Positions 1 to 6,547 are shown, counted from the stretch's first letter. The stretch: 7,288 bases of DNA from Chromatiales bacterium (GCA_026999335.1 JALTPW010000912.1:1-7288), one strand, 5' to 3'. Program-made: numbers and translations. Notes: generated by a model not told the origin, from the sequence alone.

Positions 1-440
1 GCCAGCCACAGGTTTTGAATGGCACAGGCCGTGGAGCACAGGGCCATTTCCATGGGCAGGGTGCGGCGGCCAAAAACGGTGCCGTCATCGGGGGCCTGTA
101 CCACGGCAATGAGTTCGGCGCATTCACGAATGCCAGCAACCTTCAGTTTCAGGAATTCGCTCCTGCGCTCATGCATTGCATCGGCGGTTTTGCGGATTTC
201 TTCGTCGACAAGCTGCGCAATGTTTTCGCGCAGTGGCTTGTCCGTGATGCGAATGAAGCGCCAGGGCTGCATCAGACCGACCGAGGGGGCCGAATGGGCG
301 GCCGCCATGATGCGGGTGAGTACCTCATCAGCGATTGTTTGATCCGCTAAAAAATGCCGCATGTCGCGGCGTGCCGCGATGATTTTGTAGAGCGTTTCGC
401 GCTCGGCGGTGGAAAAAACCGCTGTATCAGCTTGTGGCAC
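1..440 (-). CDS. bluB: 5,6-dimethylbenzimidazole synthase BluB, partial (3' end outside window)
   Basis: BluB cannibalises reduced FMN with O2 to make 5,6-dimethylbenzimidazole, the lower ligand of cobalamin, in the cytoplasm. About 146 N-terminal residues are visible. They show the nitroreductase-fold signatures of the family: YKIIAARRDMRHF at about residues 18-30, whose Asp26 lines up with the catalytic Asp32 of Sinorhizobium BluB (alignment from memory); APSVGLMQPWRF at 51-62; and STACAIQNLWL near the cut end. The conserved active-site Ser expected near residue 160 lies beyond the window. The only plausible start is GTG at 440: the frame is closed by a TGA 27 bases upstream, there is no in-frame ATG before residue 27, and an AGGAAG Shine-Dalgarno sits about 8 bases upstream. 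The gene overlaps the ferredoxin stop by 14 bases, so it is probably translationally coupled. FMN-binding nitroreductases of other function are the alternative, but the APSVG-MQPW block and the B12 context favour BluB. Confidence 0.93.
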   Translation of the reverse strand, partial: MPQADTAVFSTAERETLYKIIAARRDMRHFLADQTIADEVLTRIMAAAHSAPSVGLMQPWRFIRITDKPLRENIAQLVDEEIRKTADAMHERRSEFLKLKVAGIRECAELIAVVQAPDDGTVFGRRTLPMEMALCSTACAIQNLWL

Positions 441-777
441 AGGCCGCTTCCTGGCGGTGATAGATCAGGTCTTCAACCGGCCGGCCGCCGACCAGGTGTT
501 CATCGATAATGCGATCCAGGTTGGCCTCGGTGACGTTGTAATACCAGATGCCGTCCGGCTGGATGCAGAGAACCGGGCCGGACTTGCAGGTGGCAAAACA
601 GTGGCTGCGGGTGCGCTTGACGCGCAATGCCCCCTTGTCGATGCCTGCCGCCTTGAATTTGTCGCCCAGCAGATCGAACAATGCCTGCGATTCACCGTCT
701 TCGCTACAGCGGGGGCCGACACACACCAGCATGTGCCGTGCATAGCTCATCATCTTGGGTTTTTGCAGATTACTCAT
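427..777 (-). CDS. Thioredoxin-like 2Fe-2S ferredoxin
   Basis: A 116-residue soluble protein of the thioredoxin-fold [2Fe-2S] ferredoxin family. Likely cluster ligands are Cys19 and/or Cys24 (in LVCVGPRC) and Cys60 and Cys64 (in HCFATCKSGP). They are followed by the family-typical strand PDGIWYYNV at 74-82 and by DEHLVGGRPVEDLI at 92-105. A further Cys71 lies in the VLCIQ strand. The start at 777 overlaps the end of cbiH by 8 bases, and internal Met9/Met10 have no better ribosome site. Ferredoxins of this type are often found near cobalamin genes, but their partner is generally unknown. From position it could serve a redox step of the CbiH fusion protein, cobalt(II)/(I) corrin reduction, or supply of reduced flavin to BluB. 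None of these is shown by the sequence. The family call is firm and the role is inference. Confidence 0.9.
   Translation of the reverse strand: MSNLQKPKMMSYARHMLVCVGPRCSEDGESQALFDLLGDKFKAAGIDKGALRVKRTRSHCFATCKSGPVLCIQPDGIWYYNVTEANLDRIIDEHLVGGRPVEDLIYHRQEAACATS
447..452 (-). promoter_or_regulatory. Shine-Dalgarno for bluB
   Basis: AGGAAG on the minus strand, with AGGA 8 bases before the GTG at 440. It lies inside the ferredoxin coding sequence. It supports the GTG start, since no ATG is available in that frame. Confidence 0.6.
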
Positions 778-2170
778 TGCTGGCTTTCTCCACTTCAGTG
801 ATTTCAGTCAGGGCTGTCCAGTCCTGTTCAAAGGCCTTGAGGGCGTCCGCGTCGAAGACGCCATTTTTGCGCACCAGGGACAGGTTGAAGACCGTCTCGT
901 TTTTCGCATCGGTAAAATGCACGCCGCGGAGTTTGTCCGCACGGCGGATCAACCAGGCCTGCTGTATGCTTGTCCAGTCGACATGCAGGTGGAAGTGTTC
1001 GTTTTCGATGTTCAGCCAGCCGCGACGCAGGGAAAAATCGCTGGCATGCACCATGAGTTCACTGACGGCAGCGGCATCGTTGCGTATGACCACACGTAAC
1101 AAACCCCAGCCTTTGGCCGCTTCGATAACGCTGGCAATCGTGTGCAATACCGGCGCAGCCGTATAGTCACCTGCGCCGTCCGCAGCATGCGGGCCGGCTT
1201 CACTGATGGCGGAGATGATTTCACCTGTGGGGCTGTCAAAGTGGCGCGCCACATCACGTAATGAATGTTCATTGCCCGCACGCAGATATTCACGTACACA
1301 GCGCTTCCAGCCGGACAGCCCCATGCTCAATGAATGGCCGCGCTTTTCGCCCTCGATGGCCTCGCCGGTCAGGTTTTTATATTTATTGGCATAACCCCGT
1401 GGCGTAATCATCAGGTCGTGCTCGAAATAAGTGCTGCTGTTTCCAATCAGTACCGTCGTCAGCATGCCGATCTTGCAATCCTTCATTTCATCCAGCCGCA
1501 CCCTTTGCATGTCTTGTGCTTCACGGTAGGCGGATTTGACGATGGCCACGGGGGTATCCGGCTTGCGGTATTGCAGCAGAATGCGCTGTGCTTCAACGAT
1601 CTGCTGGGTGCGGCGGCCACTTTTCGGGTTATACAGGGCAAGCACGAAATCACTGCGGCCGGCGGCGTCGATACGCCGGGCAATGGTGGGCCAGGGGGTC
1701 AGCAGATCCGACAGTGAGATGGAACAAAAGTCATGCGTCAGCGGCGCCCCCACCAGCGAGGCGCAGGCGGAGAGGGCGGTGCTGCCGGGCACGATTTCAA
1801 CGTCGATGTCATCACCGGGCCGCCAGCCCGATTGCAACAGGACTTCATAGGTGGGCCCGGCCATGCCGTAGACACCGATGTCTCCAGACGATATCAATGC
1901 AACGGTCTTCCCCTGCCGTGCCTGTTCATAGGCCTCGATGCTGCGGTCGATCTCTTCGGTCATGCCCTTGCGAATCACTTCCTTGCCATGCAGCAGGTTT
2001 TTGACCAGGTTGATATAGGTCGAATAGCCGATCACCACGTCGGCCTCTTCGATGGCCTGAAGAGCCCGCACGCTCATGTGCGCTTCGGCCCCCGGCCCGA
2101 AGCCGACCAATAAAATCTTCCCACTATTTTTCCCACTATTTTTCCTATTTTTTTCCACTATTCTTTCCAT
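770..2170 (-). CDS. cbiH: Cobalt-factor III C17-methyltransferase CbiH fused to a ChuX/HutX-like haem-binding domain
   Basis: Residues 18-265 are a canonical CbiH/CobJ SAM-dependent tetrapyrrole methylase: GFGPG at 23-27, SSGDIGVYGMA at 94-104, PGSTALSACASLVGAPLTHDF around 128-148, LYNPKSGRR at 179-187, GNSSTYFEHDL and MITPRGY at 243-260. This enzyme methylates C17 and drives ring contraction with lactone formation. CbiH normally ends near 240-260 residues, but this protein has 466. Residues about 285-455 resemble the single-domain haem carriers ChuX/HutX: SLRDVARHF (303-311), LLRVVIRN (357-364), GWLNI then a His cluster H392/H394/H396 (384-396), AWLIRR (405-410), GVHFTDAKNETVFNLSLV (416-433), then a final helix with FEQDWTAL. 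The tail has only one Cys (291), so no Fe-S motif. The domain comparison is from memory, not computed. The ATG at 2170 lies 17 bases after cbiG-C. Its N-terminus, KNRKNSGKNSGK, is low complexity and comes from an A-rich tandem repeat. Confidence 0.92.
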   Translation of the reverse strand: MERIVEKNRKNSGKNSGKILLVGFGPGAEAHMSVRALQAIEEADVVIGYSTYINLVKNLLHGKEVIRKGMTEEIDRSIEAYEQARQGKTVALISSGDIGVYGMAGPTYEVLLQSGWRPGDDIDVEIVPGSTALSACASLVGAPLTHDFCSISLSDLLTPWPTIARRIDAAGRSDFVLALYNPKSGRRTQQIVEAQRILLQYRKPDTPVAIVKSAYREAQDMQRVRLDEMKDCKIGMLTTVLIGNSSTYFEHDLMITPRGYANKYKNLTGEAIEGEKRGHSLSMGLSGWKRCVREYLRAGNEHSLRDVARHFDSPTGEIISAISEAGPHAADGAGDYTAAPVLHTIASVIEAAKGWGLLRVVIRNDAAAVSELMVHASDFSLRRGWLNIENEHFHLHVDWTSIQQAWLIRRADKLRGVHFTDAKNETVFNLSLVRKNGVFDADALKAFEQDWTALTEITEVEKASNE

Positions 2171-2183
2171 TACTTTTTTCCAT
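2114..2183 (-). repeat. A-rich tandem repeat at the cbiH start, with A7 run and an out-of-frame ATG
   Basis: On the minus strand, degenerate copies of a unit like AATAGTGGGAAA recur from about 2170 to 2116 and encode (K)NSGK repeats. An A7 homopolymer lies at 2154-2148. A second ATG at 2183, 13 bases upstream and out of frame with cbiH, reads MEKSNGKNSGKK and then stops at TAG (2147-2145). Removing one A from the run would join that frame to cbiH and give a longer, uninterrupted NSGK-repeat leader. Replication or transcription slippage here could change the start. Upstream of either ATG only weak ribosome sites are seen. Confidence 0.55.
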
Positions 2184-2187
2184 GATT

Positions 2188-2589
2188 CTATGACGCATTG
2201 CGTATTCTCACGATGGATACGGTGGCGTTCCGGTTGTCCGCGCCACGGTATTTGACTTTTTCGACAATTAAATCTTCCATGCCGGTATCGGCGGCCAGCA
2301 GGGCGGCCGCTTCGGCAACGGCGGGTGTGCCCATGTACTTGCGAACCACTTCGGAGGGGTTGGGCACCTCAACGGCCGACAGTTGTGCGGCTGAATAAAA
2401 ATTCAGGGGCCAGCCATGTTGCGACGAGAGTGCCAGCAGGGCATCTTCGTCATTCTTTTTGTCGATGGTGGCGAGTGCGCAAATGGCATCACGCGAAAGG
2501 CCGGCTTCCTGCAATGCCAAGTCGACAGTGGTTTCCAGGGTCTGCTGTGGGGTACCACGATCACAGCCCATGCCAAGGATGACTTTCAT
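2188..2589 (-). CDS. cbiG: Cobalt-precorrin-5A hydrolase CbiG, separate C-terminal domain (CobE-like)
   Basis: A 133-residue protein matching the C-terminal CbiG/CobE domain: GMGCDRGT near residues 6-13, LATIDKKNDEDALLAL near 39-54, FYSAAQLSAVEVPNPSEVV near 64-82, GTPAVAEAAALLAA near 87-100, then LIVEKVKYR. In most anaerobic-pathway bacteria this domain is the C-terminal third of one CbiG protein. Here it is its own gene, joined to the N-terminal half by an ATGA overlap (2589-2586), so the two halves are probably made in equal amounts and act together. CbiG opens the delta-lactone of cobalt-precorrin-5A and releases the C20 carbon as acetaldehyde. A stand-alone CobE is the alternative reading, but CobE belongs to aerobic clusters and the N-terminal half is adjacent. 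Confidence 0.9.
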   Translation of the reverse strand: MKVILGMGCDRGTPQQTLETTVDLALQEAGLSRDAICALATIDKKNDEDALLALSSQHGWPLNFYSAAQLSAVEVPNPSEVVRKYMGTPAVAEAAALLAADTGMEDLIVEKVKYRGADNRNATVSIVRIRNAS

Positions 2590-3332
2590 GCCTGCTGATC
2601 CTGTGGCGGGCGATAGACCACCAGACGTTCATCGAGTCGCTGCCAGAGGGATGCGGAAATATCGCGCCGGGTGACCCAGAGCACCGCCTTGAAGCGCGCC
2701 ATGTCGACGTCATCGAGGCTGTCGAACAGATGAATGTTTTTGGGCAGCGGGGTTGGCCGTGTCCACCAGTTCCTGGCGCCACACTCCTGCACGAAGGCAA
2801 TGGGCTCTTCGTTGACGACGTGCGCGGAAACACGCGTGATATTGATTTTTGGGGCCTCGACCCGCCAACCCAGTTCACGCCCAAGAATATCCACCGGAAT
2901 GGTCTTGCCGACATCCGATGCGGTGGTTATCACCGCAGTGGCCCGCAGCAGTACGGCGAGTTTTTCCGCATAGGCATTGGCGCCACCGACATGGCCCGAT
3001 AGCACGGGAATGACGAATTCCCCCGCATCATCGACCACCAGAATGCCCGGGTCTTCATCCTTGGATTGCAGATGCGGCGCAATCAGGCGCACCACGGCGC
3101 CGAGTGATACGAAAAATACGATCTGATCGTAGTCCCGGAACAGAGCGGCCATTTGGCTGCGCAAGGCACCACGGTAAACGCGGATCTTGTTGGGCAGGTC
3201 GCACAGGGTAGCGGCGAATTTTTCCGCGACGACGATTTCCGCCGCGGGCAGTTGGGGCGCCAATCCGCTGACCTGAGCTGCGCCGTGTTTGGTAATGGCG
3301 ATCAAACCGATACGTGGGTTGTCGTTTGTCAT
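2586..3332 (-). CDS. cbiG: Cobalt-precorrin-5A hydrolase CbiG, N-terminal and middle domains
   Basis: A 248-residue protein with the CbiG N-terminal domain: IGLIAITKHGAAQ at 8-20, FVSLGAVVRLIAPHL at 74-88, GILVVDDAGEFVIPVLSGHVGGAN in 96-119, and VITTASDVGKTIPVDILG at 134-151. The middle linker domain follows to about residue 240, ending LVVYRPP. It lacks the C-terminal CobE-like domain, which is the next gene. The ATG at 3332 is chosen because it forms an ATGA overlap with the cbiL stop, as at the neighbouring junctions. An ATG two codons earlier (3338, adding Met-His) is equally possible. With the downstream half it would catalyse deacylation of the contracted ring. No frameshift scar is visible between the halves, so this looks like an established split and not a recent break. 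Confidence 0.92.
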   Translation of the reverse strand: MTNDNPRIGLIAITKHGAAQVSGLAPQLPAAEIVVAEKFAATLCDLPNKIRVYRGALRSQMAALFRDYDQIVFFVSLGAVVRLIAPHLQSKDEDPGILVVDDAGEFVIPVLSGHVGGANAYAEKLAVLLRATAVITTASDVGKTIPVDILGRELGWRVEAPKINITRVSAHVVNEEPIAFVQECGARNWWTRPTPLPKNIHLFDSLDDVDMARFKAVLWVTRRDISASLWQRLDERLVVYRPPQDQQA

Positions 3333-4135
3333 ATGCATTTTTCTTGCTGGGGGATGCCGGTGCTTTTTTTGCGGCAGCCGCGAATGATTTCGCCGCGTTC
3401 ACGTCCGGGGTTTTTGATGATCATCAATGAAAGATAATTGACTTTTTGCCCCTTGAGAGAGGCGATGTCGCGGACAATGCGCTCTTCGGCTGTCCCGGCT
3501 TTTTCGATAAAGTGACTGTGCTCATGCAGGCCACGGCTGCCGAGCAGGTCGATGATCTCATCGAGCAGGGGCTTGACCTTGAGCAAAACCAGCGTGTCGA
3601 ATCGCTGTAACAGGTCATCAATGATATGAAGTCCGTAACCGGCCGGGATGATGGCCACGGTATCATCGACATCGGCCAGCGGCGTCTGCAATCGGGCGGC
3701 GGCGGAATTGAAGGAAGTGACGCCAGCAATGGTCTCTACCGTTAGCGCCTCATCCAGCGCCTTGAGCGTGCGCGCGAGGTGACCGAATGTGGAGTAGGTG
3801 GAGGCATCGCCCTCGACGAGAAAGGCGACGTCTTGTCCACGGCGCAGTATTTCATGCACGCGTTGCGCCGCGTTCAGCCAGTACCTGGCCAGTTTTTCCA
3901 CGTCATGGGTCATGGGAAAGATCAGCGCGGCATTATCTGCCGGCATTGCCAGGCCACTGCGCAGGGCAATATTCAGCGCATAACTGTCGCTGTTGCTGTT
4001 TTTGACCGGGTAGGCCCAAAAAATATTTTTCCATTGCAGGATGTCCCAGGCACGGCGCGTCATAAGACCCGGATCACCGGGGCCCAGAGAGACGCCGTAC
4101 AGTGTGCCGGTTTTATTGTTATTTTTATCTGTCAT
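3329..4135 (-). CDS. cbiL: Cobalt-factor II C20-methyltransferase CbiL
   Basis: A 268-residue SAM-dependent tetrapyrrole methylase of the CbiL/CobI family, acting early in the pathway on cobalt-factor II (or precorrin-2). Motifs: GVSLGPGDPGLMTRRA at 14-29, the FLVEGDASTYSTFGHL block at 105-120, VETIAGVTSFNSAAARL at 133-149, EKAGTAEERI at 211-220, and YLSLMIIKNP at 234-243. The GDAS-YST-GHL block separates CbiL from the other cobalamin methylases. The start at 4135 forms an ATGA overlap with the cbiET stop. The frame stays open further upstream, but that stretch only shadows the CbiT coding region. The N-terminus MTDKNNNKTG is an Asn/Lys-rich leader before the fold begins. No strong Shine-Dalgarno is seen, so coupling to cbiET is likely. 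The choice of cobalt-factor II over precorrin-2 as substrate rests on the cbiD/cbiG context. Confidence 0.94.
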   Translation of the reverse strand: MTDKNNNKTGTLYGVSLGPGDPGLMTRRAWDILQWKNIFWAYPVKNSNSDSYALNIALRSGLAMPADNAALIFPMTHDVEKLARYWLNAAQRVHEILRRGQDVAFLVEGDASTYSTFGHLARTLKALDEALTVETIAGVTSFNSAAARLQTPLADVDDTVAIIPAGYGLHIIDDLLQRFDTLVLLKVKPLLDEIIDLLGSRGLHEHSHFIEKAGTAEERIVRDIASLKGQKVNYLSLMIIKNPGRERGEIIRGCRKKSTGIPQQEKCI

Positions 4136-5427
4136 GTTGATTGATCGCTTTTGTCCCGGGGGGGCTGTGCACAAACAATCCACACCGGATTTTCGGCCTG
4201 CATACGCTGCATGTGCAAAATGGGCTGGCTGCGGCTGGCCTGCAACTGAATCACGTCCCAGTCGGCAGCCAGTCGCTTCAGGGTGTCGATGGCGGTATTG
4301 AGGTTTTCCAGGGTGACAACATTCATCACCAGCCAGCCCGAGGGGTTGAGGCGCTGAAGACAAAGCCTGATCAATGCTTCGAGTTCACCGCCCGAGCCAC
4401 CGATAAAAACCGCATCCGGATCCGGCCAGTCGTCGAGATGCTGCGGCGCCCTGGCATTGAATAAGCGGAAATTGTGAATGTCCATGTCGATCTTGTTTTG
4501 CCGCACGATACCGGCATCGGCCGGATTTTTTTCAATGGCGTACACATAACCCGCCGGGCAGAGCCGTGCCGCTTCAAGACCCACGGAGCCGGAACCGGCG
4601 CCGATATCCCAGATGATGCTGCTGCGGGTGAGTTGCAGACGGGCCAGTGACACGGCGCGCACTTCCCGCTTGCTGATGAGCCCCTTGCCGGGCTTGCGTT
4701 GGGCATAACGCTCATCGTCGAGGCCGAACAACACTTTTTCTGCCAGTGGCGGACGGCGCTGTAAAATGAGGATGTTCGGATCAGGAAAAACCCTGCCGGC
4801 GGCGTCATCGATGGTCAATTTTTGAAAAATACTTTCTTTGGGGGTCAATAGCCGTGCGAGCACGGAAAGGATAAACCGGTCGGCCATGCCTTCGTGCCGC
4901 AGCATGCGGGCAATGCGGTCCGGGGTGTTTTCCGGGCTGGTGAAAATAGCCAACAGTTCATGTTGCTGGCAGGCCTGCAACAGGGGGTAGAGGCCATGCG
5001 CCCGATCCGCCCGCTCATGCCATTCGCCGGCGTCTTTCGTGTGCACTGAACAGATGTGCGCAGACTGCCAGGCCAGACCCAAACGGGCGAAAGCCAATTG
5101 TAGCGTCGATGTGTTGGCCATGATTTCACAATGATCGATCCTGGCCGATATGTAAGCGCCAATGCCATGACAAAGTGGATCACCAGTGGCCAGGACGACC
5201 ACGGAGCGGCCCGCCTGTTGCGCCGCCGTAATCCAGCCGGGGATTTGTTTCAGTTTGCCCGTCAGGTCTTTTTGTTCTGCACCGGATTTGAAAATATCCT
5301 TGAACAGAGACAGGGTGCGGCCAGCGCCAATGATCACATCGGCCGTTTTCAGGCAGGACAAGGCCGCCGGATCGAGTCCCCCGATGCCGTTGTCCAGTAC
5401 GCCGATGATCCGGCAGGGTTCAGCCAT
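4132..5427 (-). CDS. cbiET: Fused cobalt-precorrin-7 C5-methyltransferase / C15-methyltransferase (decarboxylating), CbiET
   Basis: A 431-residue bifunctional protein with the CobL arrangement. Residues 1-205 are CbiE, a tetrapyrrole methylase with IIGVLDNGIGGL at 7-18, VIIGAGRTL at 31-39 and the GDPLCHGIG loop at 82-90. Residues about 235-420 are CbiT, a Rossmann-type methyltransferase with GLISKREVRA at 249-258, SAM motif I WDIGAGSGSVGLEAA at 273-287, acidic strand end AIEKNP at 297-302, and FIGGSGGELE at 341-350. It methylates C5 and C15 and decarboxylates the C12 acetate chain. The start at 5427 is preferred over an in-frame ATG 16 codons upstream (5475) because AGGGAGA lies 5 bases before it and the CbiE fold begins there. 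It overlaps the cbiD stop by 8 bases. CobL-type fusions occur in both aerobic and anaerobic clusters, and the neighbours indicate the anaerobic series. Confidence 0.94.
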   Translation of the reverse strand: MAEPCRIIGVLDNGIGGLDPAALSCLKTADVIIGAGRTLSLFKDIFKSGAEQKDLTGKLKQIPGWITAAQQAGRSVVVLATGDPLCHGIGAYISARIDHCEIMANTSTLQLAFARLGLAWQSAHICSVHTKDAGEWHERADRAHGLYPLLQACQQHELLAIFTSPENTPDRIARMLRHEGMADRFILSVLARLLTPKESIFQKLTIDDAAGRVFPDPNILILQRRPPLAEKVLFGLDDERYAQRKPGKGLISKREVRAVSLARLQLTRSSIIWDIGAGSGSVGLEAARLCPAGYVYAIEKNPADAGIVRQNKIDMDIHNFRLFNARAPQHLDDWPDPDAVFIGGSGGELEALIRLCLQRLNPSGWLVMNVVTLENLNTAIDTLKRLAADWDVIQLQASRSQPILHMQRMQAENPVWIVCAQPPRDKSDQST

Positions 5428-6547
5428 GCCGTTCTCCCTGCATGATTTTCCCCAGCTTGTTGCCGTCAAAGTCACAGATCAAAACCGTGATGTCGAAGCC
5501 GCTCGGGTAACGGCTGGCGAGGGTTTCGATGACCTTGCTGCCCAGTGCCTGATAGAACTCGCTCAGCAGACCGATTTCTTCCATGCGTTCACTGGCATAA
5601 CGCGCCGTCTCGGCCTCACGGATGTCCTGGCAGATGGCCTCACTGGCGCCAATGCCGGCCGCAAGTTCCGCCAGCAGGCCGGTGTTCACGGCATTGCGTC
5701 CGGCATGGGTGATGGTTTCGCCCTGCGCCATTTTTGTCAGTTTCCCAACCATGCCGCCGATGATGACGTGTTCGATGCCTTCTTTGATGACCGTATCCAG
5801 AGCGTATTTGAGAAAATCACCCATCTGCACAAAGCAGGCAGGCGCCAGTTCCGGTAGTTCTTTGATGACGAATTTTTCCGTGCGACCACCGGTGGTCAAC
5901 ACGACGGTGTCCTGCCCCTGGTTGGCCGCAACCTGTATGCCCTGGATCACACTGTCACGGAAGGCCGCGGTGGAGTAGGGGTGCACGATACCGGTGGTGC
6001 CGAGAATCGAGATGCCGCCGACGATGCCCAGCCGGGCATTGAGGGTTTTTTTGGCCATCTCTTCGCCGCCCGGGACGGAGAGGGTGATTTCCAGACCGTC
6101 GTGTTCCAGCAAAAAACCTGCCACCAGACGGACATTCTCTTCGATATTCCTGCGCGGCGTGCCATTGATGGCGGGCCCGCCCACCGCCAGTCCCAGGCCG
6201 CGCATAGTGACGGTGCCGATACCCTTGCCACCCTTGATGACGACCTCTCCCGCCCGTTCGGGTAAGCGGCGTGCGTCGGCAGTCAGCGGGGCCCTGTGGG
6301 TACAGTCAGGGTCATCACCGGCATCCTTGATGACCACGGCATGGGCGCGCCCCTGGTCACAATAACCCTCGGTGACGGCAAACCGAACCCGTTGCCGGTT
6401 GGGCAGCTGGCATTCGACATCTTGCGGCACTTTGCCCTGCAACAGGCCAAGCACCGCCGCACGCGCCGCCGCCGCAGAGCAGGCCCCGGTGGTAAAGCCC
6501 TTGCGCGAACCTTTGCTTTTTTTCTTGTTTTGTTTGTTTTTTTCCAT
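5420..6547 (-). CDS. cbiD: Cobalt-precorrin-5B C1-methyltransferase CbiD
   Basis: A 375-residue protein with the diagnostic CbiD motifs: KGFTTGACSAAAARAA at 16-31, VIKDAGDDPDCTH at 72-84, KGGKGIGTVTMRGL at 105-118, GGPAINGTPRR at 123-132, the LGIVGGISILGTTGIVHP block at 173-190, and later IIGGMVGKLTKMAQGETITHAG. CbiD transfers the C1 methyl group from SAM and marks the oxygen-independent pathway (CobF does this step aerobically). Length is normal for the family. The first 15 residues, MEKNKQNKKKSKGSR, are extremely Lys/Asn-rich and are coded by two A7 runs. The ATG at 6547 is the only in-frame start before the fold, yet no Shine-Dalgarno is seen in the 20 bases upstream. An out-of-frame ATG at 6588 reads across it. 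Gene identity is very secure, but initiation is less certain. Confidence 0.96.
   Translation of the reverse strand: MEKNKQNKKKSKGSRKGFTTGACSAAAARAAVLGLLQGKVPQDVECQLPNRQRVRFAVTEGYCDQGRAHAVVIKDAGDDPDCTHRAPLTADARRLPERAGEVVIKGGKGIGTVTMRGLGLAVGGPAINGTPRRNIEENVRLVAGFLLEHDGLEITLSVPGGEEMAKKTLNARLGIVGGISILGTTGIVHPYSTAAFRDSVIQGIQVAANQGQDTVVLTTGGRTEKFVIKELPELAPACFVQMGDFLKYALDTVIKEGIEHVIIGGMVGKLTKMAQGETITHAGRNAVNTGLLAELAAGIGASEAICQDIREAETARYASERMEEIGLLSEFYQALGSKVIETLASRYPSGFDITVLICDFDGNKLGKIMQGERHG
5433..5439 (-). promoter_or_regulatory. Shine-Dalgarno for cbiET
   Basis: AGGGAGA on the minus strand, 5 bases before the ATG at 5427 and inside the end of cbiD. It is the clearest ribosome site in the operon and decides the cbiET start. 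Confidence 0.65.
6517..6547 (-). repeat. Two A7 homopolymers at the cbiD start
   Basis: On the minus strand, A7 runs lie at 6543-6537 and 6523-6517, within the first ten codons of cbiD. Such runs are known sites for replication or RNA polymerase slippage and would change the reading frame ahead of the conserved GFTTGACS motif. No slippage can be shown from one sequence. Confidence 0.5.

Noticed and set aside
15..350. Open plus-strand frames across the bluB region and similar long frames opposite every other gene
   Set aside because: They lie antisense to clearly conserved enzymes, show no family motifs, and are expected by chance at this GC content.
4136..4363. Extension of cbiL to an upstream ATG at 4363
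   Set aside because: The added residues only mirror the CbiT coding region in another frame and match nothing in CbiL. The ATGA overlap at 4135 gives a normal-length protein.
5428..5475. Upstream ATG at 5475 for cbiET
   Set aside because: The extra 16 residues are not part of the CbiE fold, and the ATG at 5427 has the strong AGGGAGA site.
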